Source: Phycisphaerae bacterium
Lineage (GTDB): Bacteria > Planctomycetota > Phycisphaerae > UBA1845 > Fen-1342
DNA: 9,085 nt
Direction: 5' to 3'
NCBI GenBank assembly: GCA_022842805.1
Contig: JALHOX010000176.1
Span: 1-9,085 of the forward strand
Position numbers and translations under genes: made by a program. The first letter of the stretch is position 1. Each line of letters starts with the position of its first letter. Under the pieces are notes generated by a model that ran no database searches, was not told where the DNA came from, and worked only from the letters and a program-made list of their open reading frames with translations. Below are positions 1 through 9,085 of this stretch, one piece after another.

Positions 1-379
1 GCTCAACGCCGCCGTCGGCTGGTCTTCGCTCGCGCTCGGCGCTGCCAGCGGCGCCCTGCTCGGCCTCGGCTTTCATCGCGCCGATTTCCTGGGGGGCTAC
101 GACTCCTATCGCCGGCGGCTGATCCGGCTGGGCCACATCGCCTTTTTCGGCCTCGGGTTCGTCAATCTTTTCTTCGCCTTGCAGGCTCCGCAGATGCGCC
201 TCGCGCCGCACGAACTTCAGAGCGCCTCGTGGGCTCTGATCATCGGCAACGCGACCATGCCGCTCGCCTGCGCCCTCACCGCCTGGCGCGCCGCGCTGAA
301 ACCCGTGTTTGCGGTGCCCGTCGCGACCGTTCTCTATGGCACAATCTCCGCGGCCATCGGTCTTTGGCGCGCGGCGTGA
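1..379 (+). CDS. C-terminal part of a polytopic membrane protein, unrecognised family (5' truncated)
   Basis: The reading frame is open from base 2 to a TGA at 377-379 and gives 125 residues. The real start lies left of the window. Four hydrophobic stretches are visible, at about residues 4-25, 45-62, 78-95 and 100-122, so this is very likely an inner-membrane protein. The first two are separated by a hydrophilic loop with the pattern HRADFLGGYDSYRRR; its five arginines suggest that loop faces the cytoplasm by the positive-inside rule. The protein ends in a short tail, LWRAA. I do not recognise a family and see no catalytic motif, so no function is assigned. Codon use (C/G in most third positions) matches the efp and secA genes downstream. 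An internal TTG at 179 is in frame but is not needed as a start, because the frame continues upstream with the same membrane-protein character. Confidence 0.6.
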   Translation, partial: LNAAVGWSSLALGAASGALLGLGFHRADFLGGYDSYRRRLIRLGHIAFFGLGFVNLFFALQAPQMRLAPHELQSASWALIIGNATMPLACALTAWRAALKPVFAVPVATVLYGTISAAIGLWRAA

Positions 380-761
380 TCGAGCCCGAAACGTTGCGAA
401 CATGGCAAGCGCTTTGTCAGTTGTTCCAACAGGAGAATCGTGCACACCGATCGGCGTGCGTCAGAAGACAGGAGGCGATCTCGCCCGTTCGGTGCAAGCC
501 CGAGCGCATCGGCGATGCGGCTCGCGTTGTTGGCGTTGCCCAGCGCGTCGCGCCCCAGAACCGCACCGCACCGCGCGACTTTCCGGAACGCTCGCCCTTG
601 GTCGGCCGTGCGACCGCCGCCGACTCATCGTCGTAAACGCAGGATTCGCTCTCGAGCTGCCCCTCTCGCGGCGTCGCCGCCACCGCCGACGCTGCGAGCA
701 TCGCCGCGATCAGCAGTTGAAATCCGTAGCGCGGCGAAATTTTGAGATGAGACTTGCTCAT
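334..761 (-). pseudogene. Possible small exported protein gene split by a frameshift
   Basis: On the minus strand an ATG at 761 opens a frame with a textbook secretion signal. Basic residues (K3, K7, R11) are followed by a hydrophobic core, FQLLIAAMLAASAVAA, with a likely AVA/A cleavage site at about residue 28-29. That frame runs to 417, but its second half becomes rich in R, T, S and W. From 624 downward the neighbouring minus-strand frame opens right after a TGA (627-625) and reads a protein-like stretch of 96 residues to a TAG at 336-334, including DALGNANNASRIADALGLAP. One frameshift near the GC-rich run at 612-624 would join the two into a protein of about 140 residues. Against it: no clear Shine-Dalgarno before 761, no recognised family, and the tail overlaps the convergent membrane-protein gene by 46 bases. 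It may be a decayed gene, a sequencing error in a real gene, or chance. Confidence 0.25.
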
Positions 762-1041
762 TATGAGTTTGGGCACGATAGCCGCCATGACTCCGACTGT
801 CACGCAGCCCCGCGCGTGATCGCGCGCGGAGTGCAAGACGCTGCGGCGGGATCGCCGGCGGGGGCTCTGACGCGCGGGTTGCGGAGCGCCCCGGGCCGTC
901 GACGCCCGCATATCCCCCCGCGGCAAAATCAGTTATCATTCGCCGGGCAAAAGTGTTCCCGAGACAGACGATCCGCGCGCCGTGGGGCGTGCGTGTACTG
1001 GATCATCGTGCGCAGCGACTTGCGCGGAGATTGTCGGATTC
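380..1041. other. Long stretch without a confident gene, upstream of efp
   Basis: No + strand frame here reads like a real protein; the long ones are arginine- and serine-rich, as expected of non-coding GC-rich DNA. On the opposite strand a plausible signal-peptide coding segment lies at 761-640 (listed separately). A perfect inverted repeat CGCGCG-TGAT-CGCGCG sits at 811-826 and could form a short hairpin, but no T run follows it, so it is not a terminator. The efp promoter should lie in the right half of this stretch. An AT-richer patch around 925-940 includes TATCAT (934-939), which resembles a -10 box, but I find no convincing -35 element at the right distance. Confidence 0.5.
1026..1030 (+). 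promoter_or_regulatory. Ribosome binding site candidate of efp
   Basis: GGAGA lies 11 bases before the ATG at 1042, which is slightly long but usable spacing. It supports 1042 over the in-frame upstream start at 982. The extra 20 residues from 982 would be cysteine-rich and unlike any EF-P N-terminus. Confidence 0.5.
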
Positions 1042-1599
1042 ATGATCAAAGCGAGCGAACTGAGAAAGGGCCGCGTGGTGATGCACGAGGGCCAACTGTA
1101 CAACGTCGCGGACATCACGCGCGTCTCTAAAGGCAATTGGCGCAGCTACTTGCAGGCGAAGCTCAAGTCGCTCAAGAGCGGCCAACTGCTGGACGTCCGC
1201 TACGCCGTCGACGACCGCGTCGAGACCCCCTTCGTGGAAGGCAAAGAGTACGAGTATCTCTACCGCGAAGGTGACGAATACGTTCTGATGGACAAGCAGA
1301 CCTATGACCAGGTCCACGTCAGCAGCGACGTCATGGGCGACGCCCACTACTACCTGAAGGGCAATGAAGCCATTCAGGCCCAGATCATCGACGGCTCCAT
1401 CGTCGGCGTCGAGCTGCCGAACGTCGTCGAGCTGAAGGTGGTCGACACCCCACCCGTCGTGAAGGGCGCCACCGCCACCAACCAGACCAAGGACGCCGAC
1501 CTCGAAACCGGCTTGCGCGTGAAGGTTCCGCCGTTCATCGACATCGGCGAGATGCTGCGTGTCGATACGCGGACCGGCGAGTATTTGGAACGCGCCTAA
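1042..1599 (+). CDS. efp: Translation elongation factor P (EF-P)
   Basis: EF-P binds between the ribosomal P and E sites and speeds peptide-bond formation at consecutive prolines. The product has 185 residues, close to the usual 185-190, with the three expected parts: an N-terminal KOW-like domain (about 1-62), a middle OB domain (about 65-125) and a C-terminal OB domain (about 127-185). Strong matches are the KGATATN segment, the LETGLRVKVPPFI segment and the ending VDTRTGEYLERA. The start at 1042 gives MIKASELRKG, a normal EF-P N-terminus. Odd point: the domain I loop tip reads SKGNWRSY instead of PGKG or PGRG. Counting back from the conserved KL of the next strand (K40), the residue matching E. 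coli Lys34 is Asn32, which can be neither lysylated by EpmA nor rhamnosylated by EarP. No EF-P modification gene is in the window. secA follows 98 bases downstream without an intervening terminator, so co-transcription is likely. Confidence 0.97.
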   Translation: MIKASELRKGRVVMHEGQLYNVADITRVSKGNWRSYLQAKLKSLKSGQLLDVRYAVDDRVETPFVEGKEYEYLYREGDEYVLMDKQTYDQVHVSSDVMGDAHYYLKGNEAIQAQIIDGSIVGVELPNVVELKVVDTPPVVKGATATNQTKDADLETGLRVKVPPFIDIGEMLRVDTRTGEYLERA

Positions 1600-1686
1600 A
1601 CCGGCCCCTCCGGCATCCAAGTTGAGTTCGGAACGGACGACAAGAACAAGACCGCTTCCTGACGGGCGCGGCTCTGATCCCTAGTT

Positions 1687-1692
1687 AGAGGA
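1687..1692 (+). promoter_or_regulatory. Ribosome binding site of secA
   Basis: AGAGGA ends five bases before the ATG at 1698, which is good spacing. This matters because it fixes the start upstream of the two membrane helices: the N-terminal extension of SecA is expected to be translated. No terminator or convincing promoter is visible between efp and this site. Confidence 0.7.
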
Positions 1693-1697
1693 CGCGC

Positions 1698-4600
1698 ATG
1701 CTCGACCGGGTTGAGCGACCATCGGTGAATTGGCTCCTGAACGTCGGCGATGCCGACATCCTGCGCGACGCCACCGATGCCAGTACCGTCTTCTGGCATC
1801 GCGCTCGCCGCGGTCCGATCAAGAACCTCTTCGGGCTCGCGCTGGTGCTGCTTGCGATCGCGCTGGTGTATATCACCGCCGTCGGCCCCGAGAGCGCCGG
1901 CCTCTCCTGGCTCTCCACCGCCACCGCGGCCATCTTCGCCACGATCTTCGTCGTCAGCACGGTTCTCTACTTCGGCTGGCTGGCGCTCAAGTATCTCCCC
2001 TCGCGCAACGACCGCGTGGTCATCGCCAAACGCCGCCTCGTCCGCGAAGGCGTCGACCCGCTCGATGAGCAGTTTCGCGCCCTCTCCGACGAGCAGCTTG
2101 CAGCGAAAACGCCTGAGTTGAAGCAAAAGCTCGAACAAGGCGCCGCGCTCGACGACATCCGCCCGATCGCCTACGCGCTCGTCCGCGAGGCCTCACGCCG
2201 CGCCCGCAACCACCGTCAATACGAGTGTCAGCTCATCGGCAGCAACGTGCTCGAGAGCGGCTGCGTGGCCGAAATGCGCACCGGCGAAGGCAAGACCATC
2301 GTCTGCTACGCCGCCAATTACCTGAAAGTTCTCCAGGGCCGCAAGGTCCACATGGTCACGGTCAACGACTACCTCGTCCGTCGCGACGCCGAATTCTGCA
2401 AGCCGATCTTTGAGATGCTCGGCGTTTCGGTGGGCTACATCTCGACCATGATGAACCCGATGCCGGGCGACACGGAGGTCGACTTTCGCGCCAAGCACGA
2501 AGCCAAGCGTGCCGCCTACGCCTGCGACATCACCTACGGCACCAACAGCGAATTCGGCTTCGACTATCTGCGCGACAACATGAAGATGTCGCCCAAGCAG
2601 CAGTTGCAGGGCAAGAAAGACTTCGCCGTGGTGGACGAGGTCGACTCCATCCTGATCGACGAGGCCCGCACCCCGCTGATCATCAGCGGCCCGGCCCACG
2701 ACGATGTCGGCAACTACCGCGTCGCCGACAACATCGCCCGGCTGCTCATCAAAAAGCAGGAGCAGACCAACCGCGAATTCGCCGCCAGGATCGACGAAGT
2801 CGAGCAGACCGCGCCAAAAGACCTGCGGACCCACCCCAAGTTCAAAGACGGCATCAAGAAGTTTCGCGCCGACCCCTACTGGGTCTCCTCCGACGAAGCC
2901 GAATACATCGGCCATATGCAGTACTTCGTCGTCGAGCTCGACAGCAAACGCGCGAACATGACCGAGCACGGCGCCAAGTTCGCGCAGCAGCAGATCGGCA
3001 TCGGCTCGTTCTACGACGGCAAGAACATGAACTGGCCGCATTACCTCGACCAGGCCCTGCGCGCCCACCTCTGCTATCACCGCGACAAGGAATACGTCAT
3101 TCAGGAAGGCGCCGTCGTCATCGTCGACGAATTCACGGGCCGCCTGATGGTCGGCCGCCAGTGGAGCGACGGCCTGCACCAGGCCGTCGAGGCCAAGGAA
3201 TCGGTGCAGATCAAGCAGGAAACCCAGACCCTCGCCACCATCACTCTGCAAAACCTCTTCAAGATGTATCGCGAACTCGCCGGCATGACCGGAACGGCCA
3301 TGACCGAGGCCGACGAGTTCATGAAAATCTATAAGCTCGAAGTCATCGCCATCCCCACCAACCGCCCGATCCGCCGCGTCGATTACAACGACAAGGTCTA
3401 TAAGACGATGGACGACAAGTTCAACGCCATCGTCGAGGAAATTCGCTCCTACTCGCAGGACGGGCATCCCTCCGACCCGTTCTCGCTCTACGACATGCTG
3501 AAGCAGGCCGACCGCGTCCTCGCCATCGTCGAAGAGCGCGACGAGGGCGCCACCGCCGACGAAGCCAAACAACAGCGCGCCCGGATCAAAGAGGCCCTGG
3601 CCGTCGTCGACAAGGACGATGCCGACCTCTCCATCCTCGCCAAGACGTACCGCGAAATCCTCGGCGGCGCGCTCTCCGGCCGGCCCGTTCTGGTCGGCAC
3701 GGCCAGCGTCGAATCGAGCGAGCGGCTCAGCGCCGCGCTCACCAAAAAGTACGGCATCGAACACGAAGTCCTGAACGCCAAGAACCACGCCCGCGAAGCC
3801 GAAATCGTCGCCAAGGCCGGACAGCAGCACGACGCATTTCGCAATAAGCAGCAGGAAAAGCACGGCCGCGTCACCATCGCCACCAACATGGCCGGCCGCG
3901 GCACCGACATCGTCCTCGGCCCGGGCGTCGCGTCCATCGGCGGGTTGCACGTCCTCGGCACCGAGCGCCACGAGAGCCGCCGCATCGACAATCAGCTCCG
4001 CGGCCGCTGCGGGCGTCAGGGCGACCCGGGCAGCTCGCGCTTCTTCCTCTCGCTCGATGACGAATTGCTGCGCCTCACGATGGGCGAATGGGTGCTGAAG
4101 ATGCTCAACAGCATGGGCGGCTGGGAGCCGGGCCAGCCCATGGAACACCGGATGCTCACCCGCGGCATTCAAAACGCCCAGAAGAAGGTCGAAGAGCGAA
4201 ACTTCGGCATCCGCAAAAACCTGCTCGAATATGACGAGGTGATGGATCACCAGCGCAAGAGCTTTTACACGATGCGTCAGCGCATCGTCGAAAGCCAGGG
4301 CCTGAGCGAGCTGATCTGGGAGATGATCGACGACGTGGTCGCCGACGCGTGCGATCGCTACTACGACCTCGAGTATCCCGCCCGCTGCGCCGCCGAGTGG
4401 GTGGGCCAGCACCTCAACACGACGATCGAACACGAGAAGCTCGACACCACGAGCCTCAGCGGACTGCAGGAAGACATCCGCGATCGCGCCATGCACGAGG
4501 TGCGCTCCAGCGTCAGCCGCACCTTCGGCGAATATGTCGACTCCGACATCCCCGCCGAGGAGTGGGACACCAAGGGTCTCCAGCAATGGGCCGAGCAATA

Positions 4601-5756
4601 CGGCATCGGCCTCACGCTGGCCCAGATCAAGGAGAGCGACCCGCACGACCTGATGGAGCGCATCGCCGCGGCCGCCGAAAAGAAGATCGAACAGGCCGAC
4701 CTTGCCGCTCTGGAGCAATACGTCGACCCGCTCTACTCCAAGGCCCGCCTCGTGCGCTGGGCCCGCGAGAAGTTCGAAGTCGAGCTTGACCTCGATGAAC
4801 TGAAGCGCGCCTCGCGCGAGGAAGCCGAGCAGATCATCCGCACTCGCATGCGCGAGACCTATCGCCGCCGCGAAGTCAGCTACCCGGTCGAAGCGCTGAT
4901 CGACTCAGTCGTTCGCGGTTCGCAAAGCGCCGCCGAGGCCTATCCGCGCATCGTCGGCTGGGTCAATCGCAAGTTCGGCCTCAATTGGACCGTCGCCAAC
5001 GTCGAGGGCAAGCAGCCGCCCGAGATCTTCGAAGAACTTCGCGCCCTGAACGAAAAGTACATGGCCGAAGGCGCCTTCGACGACGAGATCGAAACCGCCA
5101 TCCGCGAGAACCCCGGCGAGAAGCTGCTCGACTGGGCCAAGGGCCGCTTCCGCACCCTGCTCGATATCCACCCGCTCGATATGAGCCAGGAAGTCCGCCC
5201 GCAGCTCCGCAATCTCTATTACCAGATGCTGCGCTTCGAGCTCAGCTACCTCGAGCAGATGGTCGTGCTGCAGACGCTCGACTCCGTCTGGAAAGACCAC
5301 ATGTACGCCATGGACCTGCTCCGCGGCGGCATCTGGATGCGCGGTCAGGCGGAGAAAGACCCGAAGATCGAATACAAGCGCGAAGGCACGCGGCTCTTCA
5401 ACGAGACGATGAGCAATGTGCGCGAGCGCGTCACCGACCTGATCTTCAAAGTCCGCATCGGCGGCGACGGCGCTGGTGGCGGCGTCACCACAACCGACAG
5501 CCCGCGCCCCGAAGGTCCCGCTTACGACGCCCGCGTCCGCACGACGCACGCCGACGCAACCGGTTCCGGCATCCGCGCCGCTGCCGCCGAACAGCGCGCC
5601 GCCGCGCCCAGTGCTCAGGCCAACAACGCCGCTCCGCCGGAAGAAGTGCAAAAGGTCGACACCATCCGTCGCGAAACGCCCCGCGTCGGTCGTAACGATC
5701 CCTGCCCCTGCGGCTCCGGCAAGAAGTTCAAACAATGCCACGGCAAGCAGGCATGA
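1698..5756 (+). CDS. secA: SecA preprotein translocase ATPase, membrane-anchored and enlarged form
   Basis: SecA is the ATP-driven motor that pushes unfolded preproteins through SecYEG. All core elements are present: Walker A GEGKT (196-200), Walker B DEVD (313-316), DEARTPLIISG (321-331), WSDGLHQAVEAKE (489-501), GTAS (667-670), TNMAGRGTDIVL (729-740), QLRGRCGRQGDPG (766-778; Cys771 where E. coli has Ser), the scaffold helix LLEYDEVMDHQRK (842-854), WKDHMYAMDLLRGGI (1198-1212), and a C-terminal zinc motif with C1336, C1338, C1347 and H1348 spaced exactly as in E. coli. At 1352 residues it is about 450 longer than E. coli SecA (901). Residues 1-98 are an extension with two hydrophobic helices (about 43-62 and 73-97) that run straight into SRNDR (102-106), which is E. 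coli residues 12-16. Further gains are about 36 residues in the cross-linking domain, about 70 in NBD2 (586-660) and over 200 in the helical wing. A Gly/Ala-rich, probably disordered linker (about 1254-1325) precedes the zinc tail. A strong terminator follows. Confidence 0.98.
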   Translation: MLDRVERPSVNWLLNVGDADILRDATDASTVFWHRARRGPIKNLFGLALVLLAIALVYITAVGPESAGLSWLSTATAAIFATIFVVSTVLYFGWLALKYLPSRNDRVVIAKRRLVREGVDPLDEQFRALSDEQLAAKTPELKQKLEQGAALDDIRPIAYALVREASRRARNHRQYECQLIGSNVLESGCVAEMRTGEGKTIVCYAANYLKVLQGRKVHMVTVNDYLVRRDAEFCKPIFEMLGVSVGYISTMMNPMPGDTEVDFRAKHEAKRAAYACDITYGTNSEFGFDYLRDNMKMSPKQQLQGKKDFAVVDEVDSILIDEARTPLIISGPAHDDVGNYRVADNIARLLIKKQEQTNREFAARIDEVEQTAPKDLRTHPKFKDGIKKFRADPYWVSSDEAEYIGHMQYFVVELDSKRANMTEHGAKFAQQQIGIGSFYDGKNMNWPHYLDQALRAHLCYHRDKEYVIQEGAVVIVDEFTGRLMVGRQWSDGLHQAVEAKESVQIKQETQTLATITLQNLFKMYRELAGMTGTAMTEADEFMKIYKLEVIAIPTNRPIRRVDYNDKVYKTMDDKFNAIVEEIRSYSQDGHPSDPFSLYDMLKQADRVLAIVEERDEGATADEAKQQRARIKEALAVVDKDDADLSILAKTYREILGGALSGRPVLVGTASVESSERLSAALTKKYGIEHEVLNAKNHAREAEIVAKAGQQHDAFRNKQQEKHGRVTIATNMAGRGTDIVLGPGVASIGGLHVLGTERHESRRIDNQLRGRCGRQGDPGSSRFFLSLDDELLRLTMGEWVLKMLNSMGGWEPGQPMEHRMLTRGIQNAQKKVEERNFGIRKNLLEYDEVMDHQRKSFYTMRQRIVESQGLSELIWEMIDDVVADACDRYYDLEYPARCAAEWVGQHLNTTIEHEKLDTTSLSGLQEDIRDRAMHEVRSSVSRTFGEYVDSDIPAEEWDTKGLQQWAEQYGIGLTLAQIKESDPHDLMERIAAAAEKKIEQADLAALEQYVDPLYSKARLVRWAREKFEVELDLDELKRASREEAEQIIRTRMRETYRRREVSYPVEALIDSVVRGSQSAAEAYPRIVGWVNRKFGLNWTVANVEGKQPPEIFEELRALNEKYMAEGAFDDEIETAIRENPGEKLLDWAKGRFRTLLDIHPLDMSQEVRPQLRNLYYQMLRFELSYLEQMVVLQTLDSVWKDHMYAMDLLRGGIWMRGQAEKDPKIEYKREGTRLFNETMSNVRERVTDLIFKVRIGGDGAGGGVTTTDSPRPEGPAYDARVRTTHADATGSGIRAAAAEQRAAAPSAQANNAAPPEEVQKVDTIRRETPRVGRNDPCPCGSGKKFKQCHGKQA

Positions 5757-5808
5757 GTTGATAGACAGACGTCGGCGCCTGTAAGGCCCGCAACGGGTAG
5801 AGAGATTT

Positions 5809-5845
5809 GGCAGGCCGCGGTGTTCCGCGTCCTGCCTTTTTCTTT
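5809..5845 (+). terminator. Rho-independent terminator after secA
   Basis: The stem is GGCAGG (5809-5814) pairing with CCTGCC (5831-5836), one C/T mismatch, then CGCGG (5816-5820) pairing with CCGCG (5825-5829), around the loop TGTT (5821-5824). TTTTTCTTT follows directly (5837-5845). It starts 53 bases after the secA stop and ends the efp-secA transcription unit. No A run precedes the stem, so it should work only in the + direction. Confidence 0.88.
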
Positions 5846-6027
5846 CAGATCGGTGAGTGGACCGCCGGCTGTCCGGAGTCGAAATCGCACGTTTTCCAAG
5901 CGGAATCCTGCAGATTTCCCCAAAATTTGCGCTTGAACCCGCCCCGCCCTCCGCCGATCATCATTGTTCGAGTGACCGCCTGATTGGCGCGTATCGCGCT
6001 CATCTCATCTGATCCGGGCGTCACCTC
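5846..6027. other. Non-coding leader region between the secA terminator and the PFOR unit
   Basis: This stretch is less GC-rich than its surroundings and has no + strand frame worth calling. It probably holds the promoter and 5' leader of the PFOR transcript. A minus-strand frame from 6201 to 5845 crosses it, but has only a TTG start and no recognisable motif, and I leave it out. Confidence 0.5.
5933..5961 (+). promoter_or_regulatory. Weak sigma-70-type promoter candidate for the PFOR unit
   Basis: TTGAAC (5933-5938) matches four of six bases of the -35 consensus. After a 17-base spacer, GATCAT (5956-5961) matches four of six bases of the -10 consensus. The position fits: after the secA terminator and about 240 bases before the PFOR start. 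With partial matches at both boxes it could be chance. Confidence 0.25.
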
Positions 6028-6048
6028 GTGTCGACGAACGGACCGAAC

Positions 6049-6200
6049 ATGAACGCCGCCTCGCCATGCGACCCGCGCGCCACCTCGCGAGGGACTCCGC
6101 ACCCGCGCCGCGACGATCCCCCTCTGCCGCACTTCGAGCCGCCACACCACTCGCCCCAGCGCAGCGCCCTGCCGCGCGGCGGCGACTACGGGAGAACCCA

Positions 6201-6204
<4 letters not shown>
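6049..6204 (+). CDS. Possible 51-residue leader ORF overlapping the PFOR start by ATGA
   Basis: An ATG at 6049 opens a 51-codon frame whose TGA (6202-6204) overlaps the PFOR ATG (6201-6203) as ATGA, a layout typical of translationally coupled genes. An in-frame GTG at 6028 would lengthen it to 58 residues. The product is rich in Pro, Arg and His (for example PPLPHFEPPHHSPQ), has no hydrophobic segment and matches no family I know. Third codon positions are mostly G/C, but so is the whole stretch. Neither start has a good ribosome binding site. It may be a real small protein, a leader ORF that couples translation to PFOR, or a chance frame. Confidence 0.3.
6190..6194 (+). promoter_or_regulatory. 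Ribosome binding site of the PFOR gene
   Basis: GGGAG ends six bases before the ATG at 6201. It lies inside the last codons of the small upstream frame and supports independent initiation at the PFOR start. Confidence 0.7.

Positions 6205-9085
<2,881 letters not shown>

Noticed and set aside
376..636. An 86-codon + strand frame starting with GTG at 376, overlapping the membrane-protein stop as GTGA
   Set aside because: The overlap is tempting, but third positions in its first half are often A or T, unlike the neighbouring genes. There is no recognisable motif, no clear ribosome binding site, and it competes with a better-looking minus-strand candidate.
811..826. Inverted repeat CGCGCG-TGAT-CGCGCG as a terminator or operator
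   Set aside because: There is no T run on either side, and such CG-only repeats arise easily in DNA of this composition.
982..1041. A 20-residue N-terminal extension of EF-P starting at 982
   Set aside because: EF-P proteins start with a short segment like MIKASELRKG. The extension is Cys-rich and unlike the family, and a GGAGA site precedes the ATG at 1042.
1622..1650. TTGAGT with a 17-base spacer to AACAAG as a secA promoter
   Set aside because: The -10 box matches only three of six consensus bases, no better than chance here.
2193..4718. An 841-codon open frame on the minus strand opposite secA
   Set aside because: It is a long antisense frame created by the GC-biased codons of secA. 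Its product is dominated by V, L, G, A, D and E with no motif, whereas the + strand frame has every SecA motif.

Overview
The window is GC-rich bacterial DNA (by eye well above 60% GC, with C/G dominating third codon positions). It carries three certain genes, all on the + strand: efp (translation elongation factor P), secA (protein-translocation ATPase) and a 3'-truncated nifJ-type pyruvate:ferredoxin oxidoreductase gene. A fragment of a polytopic membrane protein lies at the left edge. Planctomycetota or a relative in the PVC group is my best guess for the host, based on the style of the EF-P and on the enlarged SecA. That is a family-resemblance inference; no 16S rRNA or other decisive marker is present. 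The PFOR points to anaerobic or microaerobic metabolism.

Layout. 1-379: C-terminal 125 residues of a four-helix membrane protein. 380-1041: about 660 bases with no confident gene. The opposite strand holds a possible signal-peptide gene that seems to be split by a frameshift. 1042-1599: efp. 1600-1697: 98-base gap without a visible terminator. 1698-5756: secA, 1352 codons. 5809-5845: a strong intrinsic terminator closing the efp-secA block. 5846-6200: leader of the next transcription unit, with a weak promoter candidate and a small ORF that overlaps the next start codon as ATGA. 6201-9085 (window end): nifJ, 961 codons seen.

How they work together. EF-P rescues ribosomes stalled on proline runs and SecA drives secretory proteins through SecYEG, so the left block is housekeeping translation and export. 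PFOR is a separate central-carbon unit behind the terminator.

The part most worth attention is SecA. It has about 90 extra N-terminal residues with two predicted membrane helices placed where other SecAs have their lipid-binding amphipathic helix. It also has insertions in the preprotein cross-linking domain and in the second nucleotide-binding domain, and a helical wing region enlarged by what looks like four tandem copies of a unit of about 60 residues. EF-P has an asparagine where the post-translationally modified Lys/Arg normally sits. I see no mobile element, CRISPR array, tRNA or rRNA, and no wholly new multi-gene system.
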